64,000 nt of DNA from a virus: IMG/VR virus record IMGVR_UViG_3300021197_000864, positions 1-64,000 of that record; one strand, written 5' to 3'. Both the position numbers and the translations under genes were made by a program. The notes beneath the pieces are model-generated. The model made no database searches. It had not been told where the DNA came from and saw only the letters and a list, made by a program, of their open reading frames with translations. Positions within the stretch are counted from its first letter, which is position 1, and every line of letters begins with the position of its first letter. Below are positions 49,746-58,074 of the stretch, piece by piece.

Positions 49746-50962
49746 AAGTTAAGTTACATGTTCCGAGAGCAGATGATAGTCAGATATTTGATACAACAAG
49801 TTTTCTATATCGCACTACTGATTTGAAACGTAATTATCGTAGTAAACTAAATAGATTTGGTGAATATAAAGTAGTAAGTACTCTTGACTTAGATAAAAAA
49901 AATAGTTTAGACCCTATTTATGCAGGAATTAGTAAAGCATTAAATAAATTTCTATTTATGTCAACCAATGATAATGTTACAACTATTATTACCTTTAAGT
50001 ATAGGGATGGGGACTCAACTATTGTTTTTCAAAAGAATAAACCTCACTTTTTCTTAAATGGTGAGAAAGATAGTAAAGGTATTATTATAGATAATTTAAG
50101 TAAGATTTTTTATCGTTCTTGTTTTGAGAAGAGTAGTACTAAGATGGATAGATATATTCGTAGGTTGTTATTATTTCCACCGAATGTAATGTATTCAGTA
50201 GAAAATAGAACACCTTATTCATTTTATAGTAATGATGGGTCAATGGTGAAACAGAATGTTAGGATTAAAACAAAGATAATTTCTGATAAAGAATGTGCAT
50301 TAGAAATTTCTGATGGTGTTTGGGCTAGTATTACAATAAAAGATTTAAATTCATTTATTAATTACCATAGGCATGGTCATAAACGCTCTGAAAAATGGGG
50401 AGTTTCACCGGAAAACCTATGGAAAAAATTGTTAAATTATGAGCCTAGTAAGTCTCAAGTAAAATTGATGTATGCTTTTCTAGAGCAAAATAGAACTCAA
50501 TCATTAGTTGAAAAGAGAGCCGAAGAACTATTAGCAGAATTAGAAACTAAGTTTCCTAGTAAAATTAAAGTCTTTAAGTTGGGTAAACGTAAGCAAACTA
50601 TTATGCTAGTTAGAGGTCAGAGATGTGATTGGGTATTAAAAGAAAACCCTTCTTCTTCTGATACTCAAAAAGTTAATACTCATAGATTTGTAGAAAATAA
50701 TGATGGTGAAGCAAGTTCCAAAGGGGCTTTAATACATCCTCATAATTCTACGGTACTAGGTACTTTATCAGCAGTATGTATAGATAATATTCATAAAAAT
50801 TCTAGTCTAGGCGACCAATTTGCTGCAAGAGCAATGTTTCTTATGAATGATGTTATGTCAAGTTCACAAATCAATACAATGAGACTACCCGAAAAGGAAC
50901 ATAGGATACCTAATGTATATTGGGATAACTTAGATGAAATTGTTGCGAGGGGAAAACTGTGA
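49742..50962 (+). CDS. Unknown 406-residue protein upstream of TFB
   Basis: GTG start overlapping the previous stop. Alpha/beta, basic; no clear catalytic motif. A KFRYRDGDST-like beta region is near residue 80, and there is a C-terminal His/Asn-containing segment (RFVENNDGEASSKGALIHPH). Translationally coupled to TFB (GTGA), so a role in viral transcription is possible but unsupported by motif. Confidence 0.5.
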   Translation: MKVKLHVPRADDSQIFDTTSFLYRTTDLKRNYRSKLNRFGEYKVVSTLDLDKKNSLDPIYAGISKALNKFLFMSTNDNVTTIITFKYRDGDSTIVFQKNKPHFFLNGEKDSKGIIIDNLSKIFYRSCFEKSSTKMDRYIRRLLLFPPNVMYSVENRTPYSFYSNDGSMVKQNVRIKTKIISDKECALEISDGVWASITIKDLNSFINYHRHGHKRSEKWGVSPENLWKKLLNYEPSKSQVKLMYAFLEQNRTQSLVEKRAEELLAELETKFPSKIKVFKLGKRKQTIMLVRGQRCDWVLKENPSSSDTQKVNTHRFVENNDGEASSKGALIHPHNSTVLGTLSAVCIDNIHKNSSLGDQFAARAMFLMNDVMSSSQINTMRLPEKEHRIPNVYWDNLDEIVARGKL

Positions 50963-51861
50963 AATGTATAGAATGTGAATCAGAAAGAAATATGTTTGAT
51001 GAAAGATTGGGTGAGCAAGTTTGTTTAGATTGTGGACTTGTCTTGGTGAAAAATATATTTGAAGATACTATCAAAAATATAGATTATAATATATCAAATG
51101 TAGATTACAAAGGCGCACCTAACAAGTCTTGGGATTTAGGTTCAACTATTCATAAAGGAGATGTGAATAAGTTTGGTGTTATGGGTAGGAAATTATTCTT
51201 TACTCAAAGACATAACAACCCATTGAATGAATCTTATTTGAGGATGTTAAAATTATCTAATATGAATCTATCATATTATAATGTAGCACCTGTACTAAAG
51301 AGTAGAGTAAGTAAATATTATAATTTGTTAAATAAAAAACAGGCATTAAGAGCAGTGCCTATTGATAATAGAGCAGCAAGTTTAACTTATTATATATTAA
51401 AAGAAGCAGGTATTGCAGTAACAGTACAGAAGCATTCTAATGTAACTAAGATATCTAGAGGTGAAATATCAAAATATGCTAGAGTGATAGCAACTCATTT
51501 AGGTAAGCCTTGGGTCTTTTCTCAAATGAACATTGAAGGTTTGATTCAAGAAGTTGGGTCAAAATTATATTTACCTAACCCTCAATATATTGGGGATGTA
51601 AGTAAATTATCAGAACACGTTTATCAAAAACTAGATGCTCACGGTGTGCAATTTACAATAGCAACTTTGTCTGCATGTTTTTATCTAGTGTCAGTATTTA
51701 GACGGGAAAATTATACACAACAAGAGGTTGCTAAATTAGTCGGTACTACCGAAGTATCACTAAGAAAGAACATGAAAAAGATTTTACAATTATATAATGT
51801 AGATAAAAATAAATTAAATTATATGGTATTAAATGATTTTATTAATGGAATTAGAAAGTGA
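50959..51861 (+). CDS. tfb: Transcription initiation factor B (TFB) homolog
   Basis: GTG start at 50959 overlapping the upstream stop, with GCGAGGGG upstream. 300 residues: an N-terminal zinc ribbon (CIECESE, then CLDCGLV), a linker that may act as B-finger, and two cyclin-like repeats (about 100-195 and 200-290) ending in a helix-turn-helix (TQQEVAKLVGTTEVSLRKNM). TFB bridges TBP/TATA DNA and RNA polymerase in archaea. A viral copy could redirect host polymerase to viral promoters. Confidence 0.82.
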   Translation: MKCIECESERNMFDERLGEQVCLDCGLVLVKNIFEDTIKNIDYNISNVDYKGAPNKSWDLGSTIHKGDVNKFGVMGRKLFFTQRHNNPLNESYLRMLKLSNMNLSYYNVAPVLKSRVSKYYNLLNKKQALRAVPIDNRAASLTYYILKEAGIAVTVQKHSNVTKISRGEISKYARVIATHLGKPWVFSQMNIEGLIQEVGSKLYLPNPQYIGDVSKLSEHVYQKLDAHGVQFTIATLSACFYLVSVFRRENYTQQEVAKLVGTTEVSLRKNMKKILQLYNVDKNKLNYMVLNDFINGIRK

Positions 51862-51865
51862 TTTT

Positions 51866-52102
51866 ATGATTAAAGACAGTGAGTTCTGGAAAAAATGGAG
51901 AAACTCTCATAATTATGATATTGGTTATAAGGGATATACTGTGTTAAAAGGTAGGTATGTTAAAGTAACGGTAGTTGATATTGAATATTATGAGTCATCT
52001 CCTAAAAAAATATGGAGATATGTAGTAGCAACAAATTGGGGTCATAAATTAAAGAGAGTTTCACTCTTTACAAAAAAGGAAAAAATAGAATGGAGTAGTT
52101 AA
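51866..52102 (+). CDS. Small basic protein
   Basis: The start is taken at ATG 51866, with AAGTGATTTT upstream, just past the TFB stop. 78 residues, basic and aromatic, beta-rich (GRYVKVTVVDIEYYE). No family recognised. Confidence 0.5.
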   Translation: MIKDSEFWKKWRNSHNYDIGYKGYTVLKGRYVKVTVVDIEYYESSPKKIWRYVVATNWGHKLKRVSLFTKKEKIEWSS

Positions 52103-52103
52103 A

Positions 52104-52679
52104 ATGAAAAGAAAGATAATGATAATAGGTGCAGGTGGTATAGGTAGTATGTTAATACATAATTTAGAAAGATTAGGTATTTATGACATAACTGTTTTTG
52201 ATGATGATAAGGTAGAGAAAAAGAATTTAACTTATCAACATTATAATGAAAGCCACTTAGGAGAAAATAAAGCAGAAGCAATTAGTAGTCAGTTTAATGG
52301 TATTAAAGCCGAACCGTATTTAGTTTTAGTACCAAAACAGTTGAAAGGTTATGACCTAGTTATTTGTTGTGCAGATAATTTAGATGTAAGACGCTTGCTT
52401 TATAGGCAAGGTACAGGTGATGATGCTAACGTGAAGTGGTTAGATTTACGCGCACAAGGCAGAAATGCTACGCTAATATCATATATGCTTAATCCTAATT
52501 TAGTGGATACTGTATTAACAGGGGAAGAAGGTTCTTTTTCCTGTCAAGCACAATCTTGGGATGGCTCTGCTAAAGGTGTTAATATGATGAATAATGTAAT
52601 CGCTTCTATTGCTGCTCAATGGATTCAGAAATGGTTCAATAAGCAGGAAGTAACTGCAAGTATGGTGTTTAATATATGA
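52104..52679 (+). CDS. E1-like / ThiF-family adenylyltransferase
   Basis: 191 residues. Rossmann nucleotide loop GAGGIG (9-14), acidic DDD (33-35) and N41/Q44 in the ThiF order, then LVICCADN (91-96) at the end of a strand, as in E1/MoeB/ThiF proteins. It is shorter than full E1s and lacks the CxxC zinc pairs. It would activate the C-terminus of a ubiquitin-like protein, for which the 46665 gene is the candidate. Coupled to the next gene. Confidence 0.8.
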   Translation: MKRKIMIIGAGGIGSMLIHNLERLGIYDITVFDDDKVEKKNLTYQHYNESHLGENKAEAISSQFNGIKAEPYLVLVPKQLKGYDLVICCADNLDVRRLLYRQGTGDDANVKWLDLRAQGRNATLISYMLNPNLVDTVLTGEEGSFSCQAQSWDGSAKGVNMMNNVIASIAAQWIQKWFNKQEVTASMVFNI

Positions 52680-52918
52680 CCGATAAAGTTGATGACGATT
52701 TAGAATTATCAGATGAGGAGATAGGTGAAATAATAAGTATTATTTCTAAGGATGGGATTTATCTTAGGTCTGAAATAGTTAGAGTTTGTTGTCATGTTTG
52801 TGGTGAAGAGTTTATAGGAACAAAAAGACACGCAGGAGGCTTTCTAAGTGGGCATCAAGTATATCATGAGTCTATTATTAAAGAGAGTATTAGAGCATCC
52901 CAACAAGGAGGGGTCTGA
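52676..52918 (+). CDS. Zinc-finger protein
   Basis: 80 residues, starting in the stop of the E1-like gene. Acidic start, then CCHVC...H...H (about 38-63), a C2H2-like set. It lies between the E1-like and JAB genes and may be a partner, but this is inference. Confidence 0.55.
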   Translation: MTDKVDDDLELSDEEIGEIISIISKDGIYLRSEIVRVCCHVCGEEFIGTKRHAGGFLSGHQVYHESIIKESIRASQQGGV

Positions 52919-52919
52919 T

Positions 52920-53216
52920 ATGGGATTAGAGGATTGGAAGCCCTCTAGCGATAGTAAAGCATCAGAAATTGATGTAGTTAATGTTGTGTCAAATTGGACT
53001 AATGAATATCCAACAGAGTTTGGCATGACTAGTTTCCTAAGAGACAAGATATTTGCTGTATCTAATACAGGTAAGAGTGTGTTAGTGCATATGATGAATG
53101 GTCAAACATTTACAATAACTATTAAAAATAGCCCTATTCCTTTTTTTAAGGATGATAGGCTTACTAATGAAATTGTAATCAAAGAATTAAAAGGTGAGAA
53201 AAATGAAAAAAAATAA
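52920..53216 (+). CDS. Small protein in the E1/JAB operon
   Basis: The start is taken at ATG 52920, with AAGGAGGGG upstream. 98 residues, beta-rich, with a GKSVLVHMMNGQTFTITIKN segment and a Lys-rich end. No family recognised. Confidence 0.5.
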   Translation: MGLEDWKPSSDSKASEIDVVNVVSNWTNEYPTEFGMTSFLRDKIFAVSNTGKSVLVHMMNGQTFTITIKNSPIPFFKDDRLTNEIVIKELKGEKNEKK

Positions 53217-53574
53217 AGTTAAGAAAGGAAAATGGGATGAGCATGAAGTAAAGTTACTTTGTGTTTGTTTGGATGAAGGTTTGGATGTTGAAGAAACAGT
53301 ATTACGATTTGATGGTACTAGGACTTCTGCACAAATTAAAAGTAAGATTTCATCCAAAGCAATAAGAGAGCGTCATGTTGATTTAGATATAGAAGAGATG
53401 CATGAGGACTTGGTTAAAGAAGAAGAAATGGAAGAACATCTAGAAAAGGTAAAAGATGTTCTCGATGAGAAAATAGCAGAAGTTAAGAAAACTAACAATA
53501 AAATGGTGTTTAGATTAGTTCTAATTACAGCAGTAATTGTTGGAGTATTAATACAAACAGGGGTAATAGAATGA
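53203..53574 (+). CDS. Myb/SANT-like protein with C-terminal membrane anchor
   Basis: The start is taken at ATG 53203, with AAAAGGTGAGAAAA upstream. 123 residues: a basic start, a KWDEHEVKLLCVCLDEG/RTSAQIKSKIS helix-turn-helix of SANT type, a coiled coil, and a C-terminal transmembrane helix (VFRLVLITAVIVGVLIQTGV). A tail-anchored DNA-binding-like protein could tie viral DNA or a complex to the membrane. Domain call by eye. Confidence 0.5.
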   Translation: MKKNKVKKGKWDEHEVKLLCVCLDEGLDVEETVLRFDGTRTSAQIKSKISSKAIRERHVDLDIEEMHEDLVKEEEMEEHLEKVKDVLDEKIAEVKKTNNKMVFRLVLITAVIVGVLIQTGVIE

Positions 53575-54146
53575 AGATAAAGAATAGTGAAGAAGAATAT
53601 GATAAGAATGATAGATTTAGTGACGACACTAAATTATATGTAGATATAATGGAAAAGGTTGTTAAAGATAACGAATGGAAAAAACCTATTAGAGAATTAT
53701 GGGAAGTATGTTCTGATAGTATGGAATGGGTGTATCCTGATTTTGGTACAGAAGCATTCCTGAGTCAAATATACAAACAATCTATTGAGCATTTTGATAT
53801 TCCTAGAGAAGTTCAAGTGTTAGTAGATGCTAATAATAATCTATTCATGAGTGTTGGGACACCGGGTTTTGTATCTTTTGCAAATCAAGATGATGAGTTA
53901 TATGGTAGTGAAGAACCAATGAAATTACCTATTAAATGTTGGATTCACACTCATCCTAATATGTCAGCGTATTTCAGTGGAACTGATTGGGCAACTATTG
54001 ATACTTGGAAAGGTAATTTAGATAGTGCAATTGTTTTAGGTCAAGGTGAAATGTGGGCTTATGATTGTAAAACTGAAATAGGTAAGCACGTATCATTTAT
54101 TAAGACCAATAGTGGTAGGTATTCTGTAACGGAAGGTGAGGAGTGA
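53571..54146 (+). CDS. JAB/MPN (JAMM) metalloprotease
   Basis: 191 residues, ATGA overlap with the previous gene. The JAMM zinc site is complete: H126-T-H128-P, then S136 and D139 in exact spacing (HxHPx6SxxD), with E80 as candidate catalytic Glu. JAB proteins cut after a ubiquitin-like Gly-Gly end or release conjugates. The E1-like gene is 0.9 kb upstream and the ubiquitin-like candidate 7 kb upstream on the same strand. Confidence 0.82.
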   Translation: MKIKNSEEEYDKNDRFSDDTKLYVDIMEKVVKDNEWKKPIRELWEVCSDSMEWVYPDFGTEAFLSQIYKQSIEHFDIPREVQVLVDANNNLFMSVGTPGFVSFANQDDELYGSEEPMKLPIKCWIHTHPNMSAYFSGTDWATIDTWKGNLDSAIVLGQGEMWAYDCKTEIGKHVSFIKTNSGRYSVTEGEE

Positions 54147-54631
54147 TGGATATTCTTAATTCAAGACAAACTACATTAAGAGAATTTGGATTAGTATTTC
54201 TAATGACATTTATGTTAGCAGGGTGTACTATACCATCCCCTGAAGAAGTATTTGCAGAGGAAGAAGAATGTGTAAAGGGGTGGTCTATGATGAATGGTTC
54301 ATTCACATATTTAATCAATGATTTGAATAACTCAACACAAGAAACAGTGGTGTTAGATTTTAACACAACTCACGGTCTAATTGAATTAGATTATTTCTAT
54401 TACAACTTGACTCATCTGAGTTTTGATATCATAAATAATACTGTAATATTTAATAATTTTACTTTTAATGCAGAAGGCTATGTACAACAAGGGACTCATT
54501 TATGGTCTAATGGTTATGCACCTCAATTTGGTAATGCTACCTTAGTATTCCCTGTATTTCCTTTTGACGTAACAGTTGAATATGAAGTTAAATATAGAGT
54601 ATGGAATGGTAGAGAATGCAGCCAACAGTAA
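54146..54631 (+). CDS. Secreted lipoprotein with many N-glycosylation sequons
   Basis: 161 residues from ATG 54146 in a TGATG overlap. Signal sequence followed by a lipobox LAGC, so a lipid-anchored surface protein after export. The mature part is beta-like and has at least eight N-x-S/T sites (for example NGS, NNS, NTT, NLT, NNT, NFT, NAT). On the surface of an infected archaeal cell it could block superinfection or mask receptors; this is inference. Confidence 0.7.
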   Translation: MDILNSRQTTLREFGLVFLMTFMLAGCTIPSPEEVFAEEEECVKGWSMMNGSFTYLINDLNNSTQETVVLDFNTTHGLIELDYFYYNLTHLSFDIINNTVIFNNFTFNAEGYVQQGTHLWSNGYAPQFGNATLVFPVFPFDVTVEYEVKYRVWNGRECSQQ

Positions 54632-55017
54632 CCGTAACTTTCCCTGCCCCATTACCCGCAGAAGTTCCTTGTCCTATTTGTGAAGGGAATAAATGTAAGG
54701 TTTGTGAGTGGAGTGGTAAATTACATATTACTGTTGATGCAAAAATACCTATACAAAGAGCGCACATCGTAAAGTTTGTAGCAGAAAATATGAGTAGTAT
54801 GTCAACTCTATTAAACAAACAATATGGTTTAAGTCCTGAAATAGAAACAGAAGAGATGATTCAATATCAGGGCGGTGTGTATGAAGTTGTCAGGATTAGT
54901 AGTCTTGGTGGTGCAATGTGGATGGTGCATAGAGTGGATAAACTAGAATCCCCTAGATATTTTAAAACCTATAAAGAATTAAAGACATTTAAGGGAGGAT
55001 TAGCATATGAAGAATGA
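54616..55017 (+). CDS. Zinc-binding protein with CPIC/CKVC
   Basis: 133 residues, overlapping the lipoprotein gene by 16 bases. CPICEGNKCKVCEWSG at 19-34 is a DnaJ-like or treble-clef-like zinc site; the rest is alpha/beta with VRISSLGGAMWMVHRV. No family recognised. Confidence 0.55.
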   Translation: MQPTVTVTFPAPLPAEVPCPICEGNKCKVCEWSGKLHITVDAKIPIQRAHIVKFVAENMSSMSTLLNKQYGLSPEIETEEMIQYQGGVYEVVRISSLGGAMWMVHRVDKLESPRYFKTYKELKTFKGGLAYEE

Positions 55018-55249
55018 AAGAATCGTAGTAAGAATACCTAGAAATGCTACGTCAGAATTACTTGTGGTAACAGGTAATTATTGGAATATTGATGTATTGG
55101 ATATTCGATGGTATGATAATGGTAAACCTACCAAAAAAGGTGTTAGAATGAATATAGACGAAGCCGAGTCTCTAAATAAGGCATTAAGGAGAGCATTAAA
55201 TGATAATATCAATAAGAAAACTAAAGAAAGAATTGAAGAAGAGACTTAG
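55007..55249 (+). CDS. Small beta-rich protein
   Basis: 80 residues behind GGGAGGATTAG. Beta strands in the first half, a charged helical end (EAESLNKALRRALND) that overlaps the next gene by 50 bases. No family recognised. Confidence 0.48.
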   Translation: MKNERIVVRIPRNATSELLVVTGNYWNIDVLDIRWYDNGKPTKKGVRMNIDEAESLNKALRRALNDNINKKTKERIEEET

Positions 55250-55433
55250 AACAGGAACATACATCAGTGCAGATATCTATCCTATTATGGATAAGTATAT
55301 GAGATTTAGTTTAAATGAACTAAATTTAGAAATTGCTAACATATATACTGAAAGTGGCGATAGAAAAATTACTACTATTCATGTAGAAAAGGCAATGTTG
55401 AATTTGCTTTTATCTAAAACAGAGGAGGAATAA
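55200..55433 (+). CDS. Histone-fold-like protein
   Basis: 77 residues behind AAGGAGAGC. A basic start (RKLKKELKKRLR), then helix ISADIYPIMDKYM, long helix LNELNLEIANIYTESGD, and RKITTIHVEKAML, which matches the last strand-loop-helix of archaeal histones (GRKTIKAEDIELA type). It may bind viral DNA or pair with a host histone or with the 57198 protein. Call by pattern; moderate certainty. Confidence 0.5.
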   Translation: MIISIRKLKKELKKRLRTGTYISADIYPIMDKYMRFSLNELNLEIANIYTESGDRKITTIHVEKAMLNLLLSKTEEE

Positions 55434-55435
55434 TT

Positions 55436-55537
55436 ATGGATAAAGAAAGAAGAGAGAATATGAAAATACTCATGGAACTTATGAATAGAAATAAGAAACA
55501 TGATGTAGAAAGATTAGCAAGAATGGAGGAAGAATAA
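55436..55537 (+). CDS. 33-residue helical peptide
   Basis: ATG at 55436 shortly after GAGGAGGAA; stop overlaps the ligase start (TAATG). Charged helix rich in Arg, Lys, Met and Glu. Probably translated; function unknown. Confidence 0.45.
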   Translation: MDKERRENMKILMELMNRNKKHDVERLARMEEE

Positions 55538-57186
55538 TGTACACTATTCAAACAGGTAGTTTGAGTAACTTTGCTAATGTTTGTGAGATACTTGAGTTCC
55601 AAACACCTAATGAAAAAGCAAAAACTATCTCTGATAATCTAAGTGCATTTAAGTCTAAACCATTGGTGATGCAAGTGTTTTCATTATCGTATCCTACCAA
55701 CAACATTGGTAATATTAAAGCAGTATCTTGGATTGCTTCTGCATTAGGTTTGTTCGATGATGAAGTTAAATCTGCTGCTAAAATGTGGGGAGATTTAGGA
55801 GAAGGTCTATATCAAATGTATGAAGGTGAGAATAATCATTCTGATATTACATTTGGAGAGTTTTATTCTTTATTACTTTTAGATTGTTCTTCTATTAGTA
55901 ATTCTTCATATGAAACATTTGCTTCTGCACTTAGACAAATGTCTGCTTTAGAATTAAAATGGTTTGTAAGGTATTGGTTAAGAAAACCTAGAAATGGTGT
56001 GAACAATAAGATACCTTTGAAAGCATTGGCTTTACATTATAGAAGTAATGATACTACTATATACAAATATGCTCAATATAATTCAGCAAGTGAAATTTGT
56101 TCTAGCCTAGAGTTAGGTCAAACTCCTGAGTGTAGATTATCTCACGGGCAATTCGTACAACCTATGTTAGCGAAGGCACGTAAAGGTAAAGAAAGACCTG
56201 ATAATTATTATGTAGATGCTAAGTATGATGGAAATAGATATCAGATACATAAGAGTCAAGATTTATCTGTAATAATCTTTAATCGCAAAGGTAAAATTGT
56301 AACCGAACAATTTCCTGATGTTGAAGACCAAATGTTAGAACTAGAAGTGGATGATTTCATAATTGACACCGAAATATATCCAATCAATATAGATGGTACA
56401 CCTGCACCTCACAAGAAGATGGGTAAGAGAGTTCATAAATTAGATAAAGAAGAAGCAGTAAGAGAATGCCCTGTTAAAATGGTAGCGTTTGATATACTAT
56501 ATTGGAAAAATGTAAGTTTCTTGGATTTAAATTTTAAAGATAGATTAGAAAGATTGTCGTGGTTATTACCAAAGGATTTGATAGCGAAAGGTTTTGATAA
56601 TCAAACAATAGAGGGTGCATATAATACTGCAATTAGTTTAGGTTTTGAAGGTATAATGATAAAGGATTTGGATATGGTATATCAAGCAGGTAAAAGAAGT
56701 AATGCTTGGTTAAAATATAAACCTGCTAGAATAAGTTTAGATGTTGTAATAACAAGTGCGACCTATGGTACAGGAGATAGGTCAGATGTATTTGGTTCAT
56801 TTGGTATATCTTTAAGGAATATTGCTTATCATAAAGCCCCAAGAAAAAATATGCCTGAAAGCATACCTCATGGTGGTGATAAAATATTGGTAAATATGAC
56901 AGGAATGAAAGGTAAAGAATATGTTTCTATTGGTTCTGTTGGTACAGGACTTTCTAGATTGGATTTGTTAAACTTAACAACAGACTTGAAGAAGAATGTA
57001 TCTTCATATGAAAAAGGAGTATTTACTTTCTTACCGAGAATAGTACTAGAAGTAACGGCTGATTTGGTAACACAAGATGCTGATGGTAATTATGGTCTTA
57101 GATTTCCTAGAGTAGTTAGGATAAGGGATGATAAGTTTGCTAAAGATATAGATACACTTCAAAATGCACAGAGGATGATACTTTGA
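55537..57186 (+). CDS. ATP-dependent DNA ligase (replicative type)
   Basis: 549 residues. Motifs in order: I AKYDGNR with adenylated K229, III IIDTEI (about 275-280), IIIa FDILYW (318-323), IV EGIMIKD (371-377), V WLKYKP (391-396), preceded by an all-helical DNA-binding domain (1-200) and followed by an OB domain. This is the family I layout of archaeal ligases. It lies in the replication module and should join Okazaki fragments. It is a different protein from the 850-residue ligase at 13449. Confidence 0.92.
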   Translation: MYTIQTGSLSNFANVCEILEFQTPNEKAKTISDNLSAFKSKPLVMQVFSLSYPTNNIGNIKAVSWIASALGLFDDEVKSAAKMWGDLGEGLYQMYEGENNHSDITFGEFYSLLLLDCSSISNSSYETFASALRQMSALELKWFVRYWLRKPRNGVNNKIPLKALALHYRSNDTTIYKYAQYNSASEICSSLELGQTPECRLSHGQFVQPMLAKARKGKERPDNYYVDAKYDGNRYQIHKSQDLSVIIFNRKGKIVTEQFPDVEDQMLELEVDDFIIDTEIYPINIDGTPAPHKKMGKRVHKLDKEEAVRECPVKMVAFDILYWKNVSFLDLNFKDRLERLSWLLPKDLIAKGFDNQTIEGAYNTAISLGFEGIMIKDLDMVYQAGKRSNAWLKYKPARISLDVVITSATYGTGDRSDVFGSFGISLRNIAYHKAPRKNMPESIPHGGDKILVNMTGMKGKEYVSIGSVGTGLSRLDLLNLTTDLKKNVSSYEKGVFTFLPRIVLEVTADLVTQDADGNYGLRFPRVVRIRDDKFAKDIDTLQNAQRMIL

Positions 57187-57197
57187 TTGGTGTAGAT

Positions 57198-57671
57198 ATG
57201 ATGACTATAATTGACGACTACCCATATAGATGTATTAGGGTTTATCAAAATATAGCAGTATTACAGCCAGTTGGTAATCCAAAGAGAACTATTGAAGTTG
57301 ATATTGATACTTGTCCGTATATAGATTCTGAATCAAAGAAACTAATTACACCCAATAAGGAATTAGTAATTAAAGCAAAGGTTAAGAAACAAAAAAGACA
57401 TAAAGCGAAGACTATTGATATAATGAAAATTATAAAAGATGAAGTTGATATGTCAATATCTAGGGATTTAGTTTATTTTGTACGTGACCATATTGAAACC
57501 CTTATTGCTAACTTAGCACTTGAGGCTCAAAACAATGTAATTAGAAACGGTGATAAGCGACTAGCACCTAGACATTGGTACTGGTTGGAAGTCCCAATAC
57601 ACGGCACACAACATATTGTGCGAGAACAAGATGAAATTGCATCGGAAATAAAAGAGAATTATTGGGAGTGA
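57198..57671 (+). CDS. Protein with a possible histone-fold region
   Basis: The start is taken at ATG 57198, with TTGGTGTAGAT upstream; a TTG in the ligase stop is possible. About 157 residues: a beta-rich start, a Lys-rich linker (KKQKRHKAK), then a long helix with loop (SISRDLVYFVRDHIETLI, NVIRNGDKRLAPRHW) that resembles a histone-fold core. Low-certainty fold call. It may bind DNA beside ligase and clamp loader genes. Confidence 0.45.
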   Translation: MMTIIDDYPYRCIRVYQNIAVLQPVGNPKRTIEVDIDTCPYIDSESKKLITPNKELVIKAKVKKQKRHKAKTIDIMKIIKDEVDMSISRDLVYFVRDHIETLIANLALEAQNNVIRNGDKRLAPRHWYWLEVPIHGTQHIVREQDEIASEIKENYWE

Positions 57672-57675
57672 TATT

Positions 57676-58074
57676 ATGTTTAACCGAAGCCAACTTGAAG
57701 GCATATTATTATCACATCCTAAATGTGAAATTAATGTGTCTAGAGATAAAGAAACACACATTGGGTATAGAGTTAGGCTAAAGGTTAGTTTTAGGGGTAA
57801 GAGTGAGTTCCTATTGGGTATTCAGCGCACTCTTTTGCAGCATGAGATAGTTGCTAAGTATAAAGAAGAAGAACACAAGACAAGACCTAGACCAATATTG
57901 ACTATAACAGGTAAAAAAAATCTATGGAACTTATGTAATATTGTTCCCGACAATTTACCTACTGCTAAAGGAGAATGGGAAACTTTCAAACAGGCAGTAA
58001 TAATAGTTGATTCAAATCGACAACACACTGAAAAAGGTCTAGATGAAATCTTAGCATTAAAAGGGGTAATATGA
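57676..58074 (+). CDS. LAGLIDADG-like small protein
   Basis: 132 residues. The strand GYRVRLKVSF, helix FLLGIQRTLLQHEIV, and strands RPILTITGKKNLWNL with a later NLPTAKGEWETF helix follow the plan of one half of a LAGLIDADG homing nuclease, but the signature acidic motif is not evident. It may be a DNA-binding relic. Moderate-to-low certainty. Confidence 0.45.
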   Translation: MFNRSQLEGILLSHPKCEINVSRDKETHIGYRVRLKVSFRGKSEFLLGIQRTLLQHEIVAKYKEEEHKTRPRPILTITGKKNLWNLCNIVPDNLPTAKGEWETFKQAVIIVDSNRQHTEKGLDEILALKGVI

